A DNA stretch of 6,210 nt, taken from positions 1 through 6,210 of the forward strand of contig JAEZGC010000182.1 of assembly GCA_023437345.1 (NCBI GenBank). Reading direction: 5' to 3'. Positions 1-5,382 of the stretch are shown here, piece by piece; position 1 is the first letter of the stretch, and every line of letters begins with the position of its first letter. The translations under genes were made by a program, and so were the position numbers. Source of the stretch: Actinomycetes bacterium. GTDB lineage: Bacteria > Actinomycetota > Actinomycetes > Propionibacteriales > Propionibacteriaceae. The notes under the pieces are model-generated. The model saw only the letters and a list, made by a program, of their open reading frames with translations, made no database searches and was not told the DNA's origin.

Positions 1-181
1 GGTCACCTCCGGCGGCCGGGTGCTGGCTGCGGTCGGCACCGGCGCCGACCTGGCCGCCGCACGCGCCGCGGCCTACGACCTGGCCGCCGGCATCAGCTTC
101 GACGGCGGGTTCTACCGCCACGACATCGCCGAACGGGCAGCCGCCGGAACCGTCCCCCTGCCGTCAGGAGCCCAGCGATGA
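1..181 (+). CDS. purD: Phosphoribosylamine-glycine ligase (GAR synthetase), C-terminal end only
   Basis: Partial gene: the last 59 codons are visible, reading from base 2 to a TGA at 179-181. PurD joins phosphoribosylamine and glycine using ATP to form GAR, an early cytosolic step of de novo purine synthesis. The visible part is the C-terminal domain that closes the ATP-grasp fold. It shows the family-typical TSGGRVLA stretch at the start, then an Ala-rich helix ending in AAAYDLA, then FDGGFYRHDIAERA, which fits the usual GxxYRxDIxxRA ending of PurD. No catalytic residues fall in the visible part, so the assignment rests on this C-terminal pattern and on the adjacent purB. The stop overlaps the purB start as ATGA (178-181), indicating co-transcription and probable translational coupling. 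The last ~12 residues, rich in Pro and Ala, are not family-specific. Confidence 0.88.
   Translation, partial: VTSGGRVLAAVGTGADLAAARAAAYDLAAGISFDGGFYRHDIAERAAAGTVPLPSGAQR
166..170 (+). promoter_or_regulatory. Shine-Dalgarno site for purB
   Basis: AGGAG lies 7 nt upstream of the ATG at 178, inside the last codons of purD. It fixes the purB start and contrasts with purC and purS, which have no such site. Confidence 0.75.
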
Positions 182-1608
182 CCATCCCCAACGTGCTGGC
201 CACCAGGTACGCCTCGGAGCAGATGCGGGAGATCTGGTCGCCGGAGCAGAAGATTGTCGCCGAGCGGCGGCTGTGGCTGGCGGTGTTGTCGGCGCAGCGC
301 GACCTCGGGGTCGACTTCGGGGGGGACGACCCGGCGGCAGTGATCGCCGCCTACGAACGAGTAGTCGACACTGTCGACCTGGCGTCCATAGCGGCCCGGG
401 AACGGGTCACCCGGCACGACGTGAAGGCGCGGATCGACGAGTTCTGCGCGTTGGCCGGGTACCAGCACATCCACAAGGGGATGACCTCCCGGGACCTGAC
501 CGAGAACGTCGAGCAGCAGCAGGTGCTGGCGTCGCTCACGCTGGTCCGGGAGCGGGTGGTGAGCGCGCTGGTGAACCTCGCCAGGCTGGCGGTGCAGTAC
601 CGCGACCTGCCGATGGCCGGCCGTTCCCACAACGTCCCAGGCCAGGTCACCACGCTCGGCAAGCGGTTCGCGTCGGCAGCCGACGAGTTGCTGGTCGGGT
701 TCGAGCGGATCGACTCGCTGATCGACAGGTACCCGTTGCGGGGCATCAAGGGGCCGATGGGCACCGCCCAGGACATGCTCGACCTGCTCGGCGGTGACGC
801 CGCCCGGCTGGCCGACCTCGAGCAGCGGGTGGCCGCCCACCTCGGGTTCTCGCGGGTGCTCACCGCCACCGGCCAGATCTACCCCCGCTCGCTCGATCAC
901 GACGTGTTGTCGGCGTTCGTGCAGGTGGCCGCCGGGCCGTCCAGCCTGGCCCACACGATCCGGCTGATGGCGGGCCAGGAGCTGGTCACCGAGGGGTTCG
1001 CCGCCGGCCAGGTGGGCTCGTCGGCGATGCCGCACAAGATGAACACCAGGTCGTGTGAGCGGGTGAACGGCTTCGCTGTCGTGCTGCGCGGCTATGCCTC
1101 GATGGCGGCGGAACTGGCCGGCGCCCAGTGGAACGAGGGGGACGTCTTCGAGTCTGTGGTGCGCCGCGTGGCGCTGCCGGACGCCAGCTACGCCCTGGAC
1201 GGGATGTTCGAGACCTTCCTCACCGTCCTGGCCGAGTTCGGCGCCTTCCCCGCCGTGGTGGAGGCCGAGCTGCAGCGCTACCTGCCCTTCCTGTCCACCA
1301 CCAAGGTGCTGATGGCGGCCGTCCGGCGCGGCGTCGGACGCGAGGTCGCGCACGAGGCGATCAAGGAACATGCAGTCGCGGTGGCGCTCTCGCTGCGCGA
1401 AACCGCCGGCCCCAACGACCTCGTGGAGCGGCTGGCCGGCGACCCCCGGCTCGGGCTCGACCTGGAGCAGGTGAGGGCAGCGGTCGCCGACCCGCTCTCG
1501 CTCACCGGTTCGGCCCGTGACCAGGTCGACAGGATCGCCGCCCGGGTGGCAGAGCTCGCCGCCGCCTACCCGCAGGCCGCCGGCTACACCCCGGGTGCTG
1601 TCCTGTAG
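178..1608 (+). CDS. purB: Adenylosuccinate lyase
   Basis: 476 residues. It catalyses two fumarate eliminations: SAICAR to AICAR in the IMP pathway, and adenylosuccinate to AMP. It belongs to the fumarase/aspartase superfamily, active as a cytosolic homotetramer. Visible motifs: the N-terminal start TIPNVLATRYAS; conserved TSRDLTEN at residues 103-110; the GRSHN segment with His151 at the position of the family's catalytic histidine; and the signature loop GSSAMPHKMN at 280-289, which carries the catalytic serine. The C-terminus ends YTPGAVL. Length and these motifs closely match, from memory, the mycobacterial enzyme (about 472 residues). The ATG start is supported by AGGAG 7 nt upstream and by the 4-bp overlap with purD. 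The gene is intact, with no missing key residue. Its other substrate-supplying enzyme, PurC, is encoded immediately downstream. Confidence 0.97.
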   Translation: MTIPNVLATRYASEQMREIWSPEQKIVAERRLWLAVLSAQRDLGVDFGGDDPAAVIAAYERVVDTVDLASIAARERVTRHDVKARIDEFCALAGYQHIHKGMTSRDLTENVEQQQVLASLTLVRERVVSALVNLARLAVQYRDLPMAGRSHNVPGQVTTLGKRFASAADELLVGFERIDSLIDRYPLRGIKGPMGTAQDMLDLLGGDAARLADLEQRVAAHLGFSRVLTATGQIYPRSLDHDVLSAFVQVAAGPSSLAHTIRLMAGQELVTEGFAAGQVGSSAMPHKMNTRSCERVNGFAVVLRGYASMAAELAGAQWNEGDVFESVVRRVALPDASYALDGMFETFLTVLAEFGAFPAVVEAELQRYLPFLSTTKVLMAAVRRGVGREVAHEAIKEHAVAVALSLRETAGPNDLVERLAGDPRLGLDLEQVRAAVADPLSLTGSARDQVDRIAARVAELAAAYPQAAGYTPGAVL

Positions 1609-1640
1609 GCACCGCGTCCGCCGCCGGCGGGCGCCGGTGC
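1609..1640 (+). terminator. Strong GC hairpin directly after purB (U-less terminator candidate)
   Basis: The hairpin begins at the base after the purB TAG. Six pairs (GCACCG 1609-1614 with CGGTGC 1635-1640) are followed by a single bulged C at 1634. Seven further pairs (1615-1621 with 1627-1633, including one G-U at 1617/1631) close a 5-nt loop at 1622-1626. No T-tract follows. Actinobacteria often use such U-poor hairpins as terminators, so this could end or attenuate the purD-purB transcript before the separate purC promoter. A role in mRNA protection is also possible. Confidence 0.55.
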
Positions 1641-1658
1641 GCCGAGTCGGGCCGGCAC

Positions 1659-1670
1659 TACGCTGACCGC
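1659..1670 (+). promoter_or_regulatory. Candidate leaderless promoter of purC (-10 element)
   Basis: TACGCT at 1659-1664 fits the actinobacterial -10 consensus TANNNT. Exactly 6 nt separate it from the GTG at 1671, which would place the transcription start at the first base of the start codon. No Shine-Dalgarno site precedes the GTG. No convincing -35 hexamer is visible at about 1635-1641, which is part of the purB hairpin. The same geometry occurs before purS. Confidence 0.5.
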
Positions 1671-2525
1671 GTGCCCGATCTGCCCCTGCTCCACGCCGGC
1701 AAGGTGCGCCGGCTCTATGACGCCGGCCCGGGACGGATCCTGCTGGTCGCCACCGACGCCATCTCGGCCTTCGACCACGTGCTGGCGACCCCCATCCCCG
1801 ACAAGGGCAAGGTGCTCACCCAGCTGTCGCTGTGGTGGTTCGACCAGCTCGACGACCTCGCCGAGAACCATATCCTGTCCACCGACGTCCCCCAGGACGT
1901 TGCGGGCCGGGCGGTGTACGTCGAGCCGCTGCAGATGGTGCCGGTGGAGTGCGTCGCGCGGGGCTACCTGACGGGCTCGGGCTGGAAGGAGTACCGCGCC
2001 ACCGGGTCGGTTACCGGGATTGAGCTGCCCGTCGGCCTGACCGACGGCGCGCGGCTGCCCGAGCCGATCTTCACGCCCGCGGTGAAGGCGCCGCTGGGGG
2101 AGCACGACGAGAATGTCGACTTCGCCACCCTTGTCGGGTTGCACGGACCCGAGCTGGCGGACCGGCTGCGGAGCTCGACGCTGGCCCTCTACTCCCGGGC
2201 GGAGCGGATCGCCCGGGACCGCGGCATCATCCTCGCCGACACCAAGTTCGAGTTCGGGCTGCGCCCCGACGGCACCCTCGTCCTGGCCGACGAAGTGCTC
2301 ACCCCCGACTCCTCCCGGTTCTGGGACGCCGCCGGCTGGCGGCCGGGCCGTTCGCTGCCCAGCTTCGACAAGCAGTTCGTCAGGGACTGGCTGGCCCACG
2401 AATCCGGCTGGGACCCGGCGTCGGACCGCCCGCCGCCGCCGCTGCCGCCGGAGGTGGTCGCCGCGACCCGCGAGCGTTACCTCGAGGCCTACCGGCGCCT
2501 GGTCGGCAGTCCACTGCCCGGCTGA
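1671..2525 (+). CDS. purC: Phosphoribosylaminoimidazole-succinocarboxamide (SAICAR) synthase
   Basis: 284 residues. It condenses CAIR with aspartate using ATP to give SAICAR, the substrate of PurB encoded just upstream. Visible motifs: the N-terminal phosphate-binding HAGKVRRLYD; AISAFDHVL; the first family signature PVECVARGYLTGS at residues 91-103; PIFTPAVKA; and the second signature LADTKFEFG at 188-196, with Ala where Val is common. Length is close to that of actinobacterial PurC. The GTG start is chosen because it puts HAGKVRRLY at the normal distance from the N-terminus, and because a -10 element sits 6 nt upstream. No Shine-Dalgarno sequence is seen, so translation is probably leaderless. 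It is separated from purB by 62 bp containing a strong hairpin, so it may be transcribed independently. The gene is intact. Confidence 0.97.
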   Translation: MPDLPLLHAGKVRRLYDAGPGRILLVATDAISAFDHVLATPIPDKGKVLTQLSLWWFDQLDDLAENHILSTDVPQDVAGRAVYVEPLQMVPVECVARGYLTGSGWKEYRATGSVTGIELPVGLTDGARLPEPIFTPAVKAPLGEHDENVDFATLVGLHGPELADRLRSSTLALYSRAERIARDRGIILADTKFEFGLRPDGTLVLADEVLTPDSSRFWDAAGWRPGRSLPSFDKQFVRDWLAHESGWDPASDRPPPPLPPEVVAATRERYLEAYRRLVGSPLPG

Positions 2526-2550
2526 GCCGGCAAGCGGTTGCCGCTCAGCC
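2520..2550 (+). terminator. Strong hairpin overlapping the purC stop codon (U-less terminator candidate)
   Basis: GGCTGAG (2520-2526) pairs with CTCAGCC (2544-2550), followed by a bulged C at 2527. CGGCAA (2528-2533) pairs with TTGCCG (2538-2543), leaving the 4-nt loop GCGG. This gives 13 Watson-Crick pairs with one bulge, nearly the same plan as the hairpin after purB. The purC TGA lies inside the 5' arm. No T-run follows. It probably separates purC from the unrelated downstream gene. Confidence 0.6.
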
Positions 2551-2594
2551 TCGACCTCGCGTTGTGACCGCTCACCGAATTCTCAGGTCCGGGG

Positions 2595-2622
2595 TGGAAC
2601 TCCCTGTCAGATTGTGTATTGT
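2595..2622 (+). promoter_or_regulatory. Candidate promoter of the secreted EEP-family gene
   Basis: TATTGT at 2617-2622 fits TANNNT and lies in an AT-richer patch unlike the rest of the window. TGGAAC at 2595-2600 stands 16 bp upstream as a possible -35. GGAAC also resembles ECF sigma-factor -35 elements, and a GTC occurs at 2621-2623, but the 20-bp gap is longer than the usual ECF spacing. A start near 2629 would leave a leader of about 50 nt containing an inverted repeat and a Shine-Dalgarno site. Confidence 0.35.
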
Positions 2623-2631
2623 CCTGAGGGA

Positions 2632-2648
2632 AAGCTGAGAGTCAGCTT
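2632..2648. repeat. Perfect 7-bp inverted repeat in the leader (operator or hairpin)
   Basis: AAGCTGA at 2632-2638 and TCAGCTT at 2642-2648 are exact reverse complements around a 3-nt centre, GAG. The repeat sits just downstream of the predicted transcription start and about 30 bp before the ATG. That is a normal place for a repressor operator; it could also form a small 5'-UTR hairpin. No regulator is identified. Confidence 0.5.
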
Positions 2649-2678
2649 AGAGAAGCCCCCCCGGAAGGCATTCCCCCC

Positions 2679-3779
2679 ATGCTGCGTTCCCGCCACCTGT
2701 CGGCAGTCCTCGCCGGCCTCGTGTCGACCTTCCTCCTGCTCGGCGTCGCCCCGTCCCCCGCCACCGGCGCGCCGATCCCCGCCCTGCCTGCCCCCGCCGC
2801 GCCGGCTGCGGCCCCGCAGGCCCTCCCCGACGCCACCCCTGCGGCGACGCCGCTTCGGGTCGCCAGCTTCAACGTCCGCTGCGCCAACTGCTCGCGCAAC
2901 AGCCGGGTCAACAAGCGTGACAAGAACTGGGAGACCCGCCGCGCCAAGGTGATCTCCCAGATCAAGGCCGAGAAGGTGGACGTGATCGGCGTCCAGGAGG
3001 CCTCGCCCGGCATCCTCAAGGGCACCAAGATCTCCCAGTACGAAGACCTGGCCAAACGGCTCGGGACGCCCTACCGGCTGACCAACACCTACCGCTACGG
3101 CTGCGCCAAGACCACCAGCTACAAGAACTGCACCAAGGTCGACAACGGCGCCAGCGCCGGTGTCCGGATCATCTACAACGCCGACCGGCTCGACCTGGTC
3201 GAGCAGGGGTCAAAGCAGCTGGACAACGAGAAGGCGACCTCGGGTCCGCGGTTCCTGGCCTGGGCGATCCTGCAGGACAAGACCGACGGCCGGAAGTTCT
3301 TCTTCGCCAATGCCCACACCGAGCCCGGCCAGAGCAAGGCCAAGCGGGCGCTGCGCAAGCGCCAGGCGAACCTGATCGTGTCGACGATCAAGGCCAACAA
3401 CCCCGACAACCTGCCGGTCGTGCTGGTGGGCGACCACTCCTCGACCAAGCTGACCGCGGTCAACACCGTCTACGACGTGCTGATGGCGTCCGGCGTCGTG
3501 ATCGACCCGCTGGGCAACACCAGGAAGCAGAAGTCCACCAAGAAGGCGACCGCCGAGAAGCTGACCAACGTCAAGTACTTCACGCTGAACAACTTCAAGA
3601 CCAAGCCGACCAAGTACAAGGGTTACGCCATCGGCGCCCACATCGACTACATCCTGGTCTCGAAGTCGATCCGGGTGCTGGAGTACAAGGTGGTGCTGAG
3701 CCTGAAGAAGAACGGCAAGTTCTCCGGCGTGATCCCGTCCGACCACAACATGGTGAGGGCCACGATCCTGCTCCCCTGA
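2679..3779 (+). CDS. Secreted endonuclease/exonuclease/phosphatase (EEP) family protein
   Basis: 366 residues. An N-terminal signal peptide is clear: basic residues at 3-5, a hydrophobic core at about 8-24, and a plausible cleavage near Ala31. An Ala/Pro-rich linker runs to about residue 57. The EEP domain then starts with LRVASFNVR (Asn65). It continues with GVQE (Glu107, metal ligand), NAHTE (Asn211, His213), GDHSS (251-255), HIDYILVS (Asp323) and SDHN (Asp355-His356). Family members cleave phosphodiester or phosphomonoester bonds, commonly in DNA, RNA, lipids or inositol phosphates; the substrate here cannot be told. The usual GDFN motif reads GDHS, so the conserved Asn is replaced by Ser254. 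Four cysteines (a CANC pair near 68-71 and two more near residues 146-155) could form disulfides outside the cell. The C-terminal half is rich in Lys, all AAG codons. GGAAGG at 2663-2668 lies 10 nt before the ATG. It is probably monocistronic, flanked by hairpins on both sides. Confidence 0.85.
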   Translation: MLRSRHLSAVLAGLVSTFLLLGVAPSPATGAPIPALPAPAAPAAAPQALPDATPAATPLRVASFNVRCANCSRNSRVNKRDKNWETRRAKVISQIKAEKVDVIGVQEASPGILKGTKISQYEDLAKRLGTPYRLTNTYRYGCAKTTSYKNCTKVDNGASAGVRIIYNADRLDLVEQGSKQLDNEKATSGPRFLAWAILQDKTDGRKFFFANAHTEPGQSKAKRALRKRQANLIVSTIKANNPDNLPVVLVGDHSSTKLTAVNTVYDVLMASGVVIDPLGNTRKQKSTKKATAEKLTNVKYFTLNNFKTKPTKYKGYAIGAHIDYILVSKSIRVLEYKVVLSLKKNGKFSGVIPSDHNMVRATILLP

Positions 3780-3791
3780 CCCACCCCGCCG

Positions 3792-3841
3792 CGACCCCGA
3801 CGGTGGCTGCCGGTCCTATCCGGTGGCACCCGCCGGGGTCG
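3792..3841. terminator. Long imperfect stem between convergent genes (bidirectional terminator candidate)
   Basis: CGACCCCG (3792-3799) pairs perfectly with CGGGGTCG (3834-3841). Inside it, GGTG (3802-3805) pairs with CACC (3827-3830), and CCGG (3810-3813) pairs with CCGG (3820-3823) around a TCCTAT loop, with a few bulges and G-U pairs between the blocks. The stem follows the EEP stop (TGA 3777-3779) and includes the acetyltransferase stop (3816-3818, minus strand), so it could end transcripts from both sides. There is no T-tract. Confidence 0.5.
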
Positions 3842-4319
3842 TGGTGTCTATGGCCTTGGTCATGAAGACGCTGTTCGGGTCGGGCAGGTAGTCGCCGAAC
3901 GGCGGGCAGGCAACGAACCCGGCGCGCAGGTAGAGCCGCCGGGCGGGTTCGAAGAAGGCCATCGAGCCGGTCTCAAGGCTGATCCGGCGGTAACCGCGCC
4001 GACGGGCCTCGGCCAGTACGTGCTGGAGCAGCCGCGCGCCGAGGCCCCGTCCGCGGGCGCTCGTGTCCACTCGCATCGACTTCAGCTCGCCATGGCCGGC
4101 GTCGAGTTCCTTGAGCGCAACACAACCCAGCACCCGGGCGTTGTCGCGCAGCACCCAGAAGGTGACGGACGGGTCGCGCAGGGCTGGCGCGCTCAGCGCG
4201 TGGATGCTCTCCGGCGGCGAGGCCGCGTGCATGTCGGCCAGGTGGTCGGCCAGCAGCCGCAGCACCGCCGGGTCGGCCAGGTCTGCGGGGGTGATCTCGA
4301 GGTCGGCCGCGGCTGTCAC
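3816..4319 (-). CDS. YsnE-like GNAT family N-acetyltransferase
   Basis: 167 residues with a GTG start (complement of 4317-4319) and TAG stop. It is a single GNAT domain that would transfer an acetyl group from acetyl-CoA to an amine; the acceptor is unknown. The acetyl-CoA pyrophosphate loop is visible as RGRGLG at residues 89-94. Family-specific stretches are SPPESIHAL (34-42), LKELDAGHGELKSMRV (69-84), SLETGSMAFFEPARRLY (114-130) and DPNSVFMTK (147-155). These match, from memory, the Bacillus subtilis YsnE group, some members of which have been linked to auxin (indole-3-acetate) formation; that role should not be assumed here. No Shine-Dalgarno or clear -10 element is seen before the GTG. 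It is convergent with the EEP gene and divergent from purS, so it interrupts the purine cluster and must be transcribed separately. Confidence 0.9.
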   Translation of the reverse strand: MTAAADLEITPADLADPAVLRLLADHLADMHAASPPESIHALSAPALRDPSVTFWVLRDNARVLGCVALKELDAGHGELKSMRVDTSARGRGLGARLLQHVLAEARRRGYRRISLETGSMAFFEPARRLYLRAGFVACPPFGDYLPDPNSVFMTKAIDTTTPAGATG

Positions 4320-4324
4320 GACGC

Positions 4325-4335
4325 GGCAGTCTGCC
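4325..4335. repeat. Short palindrome just upstream of the acetyltransferase start
   Basis: GGCAG-T-CTGCC is a perfect 5-bp inverted repeat around one base, beginning 6 bp from the GTG start at 4319. It could be an operator half of the divergent region, but it is short and GC-rich enough to arise by chance. Confidence 0.2.
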
Positions 4336-4362
4336 AGCCGACGCGTCCCAGGCGACGCCGAT

Positions 4363-4423
4363 CCGCCCCGTGGGCGGGTCCGCCCGGCCGTGGCCCGGAC
4401 GTGGGCGGACGGATCGAGGGCGG
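4363..4423. repeat. Cluster of five GGGCGG/CCGCCC hexamers upstream of purS
   Basis: Exact copies start at 4363 (CCGCCC), 4372 (GGGCGG), 4380 (CCGCCC), 4403 (GGGCGG) and 4418 (GGGCGG). The first three alternate in orientation, so the middle copy can pair with either neighbour. The copies at 4372 and 4403 share the longer word GTGGGCGG. The cluster ends 11 bp before the purS -10 element and fills most of the 127-bp divergent intergenic region, a sensible position for an operator. GC bias makes such words more likely, but five in 61 bp is several times what base composition alone would give. Confidence 0.4.
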
Positions 4424-4434
4424 GGCTGGTTCGT

Positions 4435-4446
4435 TACACTCCGGGC
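4435..4446 (+). promoter_or_regulatory. Candidate leaderless promoter of purS-purQ (-10 element)
   Basis: TACACT at 4435-4440 matches TANNNT and lies exactly 6 nt before the ATG at 4447, so transcription would start at the A of the start codon. There is no Shine-Dalgarno sequence. No clear -35 hexamer is seen. The -10 word and the 6-nt spacing match those before purC (TACGCT), giving a shared pattern TACRCT-N6-start. Confidence 0.6.
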
Positions 4447-4689
4447 ATGCCACGAGTGATCGTCGACGTGATGCCGAAGCCGGAGATCCTTGATCCGCAG
4501 GGCAAGGCGGTGACCGGGGCACTGACCCGCCTGGGCTTCGCCGGCCTGTCGGTTCGCCAGGGCAAGCGCTTCGAGATCGAAGTGGAGGGCGACCTCACAG
4601 AGCAGCGGCTGGACCAGATCCGCCACGCTGCCGAGACGCTGCTGGCCAACACCGTCATCGAGTCGTTCGACGTCAGGGTGGACGGGTGA
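4447..4689 (+). CDS. purS: Phosphoribosylformylglycinamidine synthase subunit PurS
   Basis: 80 residues, the normal size of PurS. This small subunit dimerises and bridges PurQ (glutaminase) and PurL (synthetase) in the split FGAM synthetase complex of Gram-positives and archaea, where FGAR is converted to FGAM with ATP and glutamine. The sequence shows the family pattern: VIVDVMPKPEILDPQGKAV at the N-terminus, LTRLGFAGL with VRQGKRFEIEVEG in the middle, and ETLLANTVIESFDVRV at the C-terminus. The ATG at 4447 is chosen because it gives the canonical N-terminus and is preceded by a -10 element. The open frame upstream, antisense to the acetyltransferase, is not part of the protein. Its TGA overlaps the purQ GTG by 4 bp, so the two subunits are made together. 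Confidence 0.95.
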   Translation: MPRVIVDVMPKPEILDPQGKAVTGALTRLGFAGLSVRQGKRFEIEVEGDLTEQRLDQIRHAAETLLANTVIESFDVRVDG

Positions 4690-5372
4690 CCGCGCGGATC
4701 GGGGTCGTCACCTTCCCCGGGACCCTCGACGACGGGGACGCGGCCCGTGCCGTCCGGCTCAGCGGGGCGGAGCCGGTGGCCCTGTGGCACGCCAGCGACG
4801 ACCTGCAGAACGTCGATGCAGTCATCCTGCCCGGCGGCTTCTCCTACGGCGACTACCTGCGCTGCGGCGCGATCGCGCGGTTCTCCCCGGTGATGGACGA
4901 GGTGATCCGGCGGGCCGGCGAGGGACTCCCTGTGCTCGGCATCTGCAACGGCTTCCAGGTGCTGTGCGAGGCCCACCTGCTGCCCGGCGCGCTGATCCGC
5001 AACGACCGGCGGACCTTCGTGTGCCGCGACCAGCGGCTGCGGGTCGAGTCCCGCGACACGGTGTGGACCTGCGACTACGCCGAGGGTGCGGAGATCGTCA
5101 TTGCGCTGAAGAACGGTGAGGGCAACTACCAGGCCGACGCCGACACCGTCGCGCGGCTGGAGGGCGAGAACCGGGTGGTCTTCCGCTACCTCGATGTGAA
5201 CCCGAACGGGTCGGTGAACGGTATCGCCGGCATCACCAATGACCGCGGCAACGTGGTCGGGCTGATGCCCCACCCCGAGCACAACGTCGACCCGCTGGCC
5301 GGCGCCTCGACCGACGGCCTTGGCATGTTCGGCAGCGTCCAGTCCTTCCTGGCCGCGGCAGCGGTCGCCTGA
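4686..5372 (+). CDS. purQ: Phosphoribosylformylglycinamidine synthase subunit PurQ (glutaminase)
   Basis: 228 residues with a GTG start inside the purS stop (GTGA). It is a class I glutamine amidotransferase that hydrolyses glutamine and passes ammonia to PurL within the PurLQS complex. Visible features: VVTFPGTLDDGDAARAV near the N-terminus; the oxyanion and structural segment LPGGFSYGDYLRCGAIA (48-64); the nucleophile Cys87 in GICNGFQ; GEGNY (144-148); NPNGS (172-176); and the other two triad residues, His196 and Glu198, in MPHPEH. All catalytic residues are present and the length is normal for the small type, unlike the ~1,300-residue fused PurL of proteobacteria. A purine-rich AGGGTGG at 4675-4681 may serve as ribosome-binding site, along with coupling to purS. 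purL itself does not follow within the window. Confidence 0.97.
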   Translation: MTARIGVVTFPGTLDDGDAARAVRLSGAEPVALWHASDDLQNVDAVILPGGFSYGDYLRCGAIARFSPVMDEVIRRAGEGLPVLGICNGFQVLCEAHLLPGALIRNDRRTFVCRDQRLRVESRDTVWTCDYAEGAEIVIALKNGEGNYQADADTVARLEGENRVVFRYLDVNPNGSVNGIAGITNDRGNVVGLMPHPEHNVDPLAGASTDGLGMFGSVQSFLAAAAVA

Positions 5373-5382
5373 CCTGAACCGC

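Noticed and set aside
112..1371. Long minus-strand open frame (419 codons) antisense to purD/purB
   Set aside because: Its His/Gln/Gly/Arg/Pro-rich, repetitive composition is what a reverse frame of a GC-rich gene gives; it fully overlaps the certain purB gene and shows no domain.
2113..2952. Plus-strand open frame running from inside purC across the intergenic region into the EEP gene
   Set aside because: Ser/Pro/Arg/Thr-rich shadow translation in another frame of two clear genes; no motif and no start signal.
4063..4446. Upstream extension of the PurS frame, antisense to the acetyltransferase gene
   Set aside because: PurS has its family-normal N-terminus at the ATG at 4447 with a -10 element 6 nt before it; the extension is low-complexity Arg/Ser-rich sequence opposite a real gene.
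4320..4446. Riboswitch before the purS-purQ unit
   Set aside because: The predicted transcript starts at the ATG, leaving no leader, and no purine-aptamer-like core was recognised in the GC-rich region.
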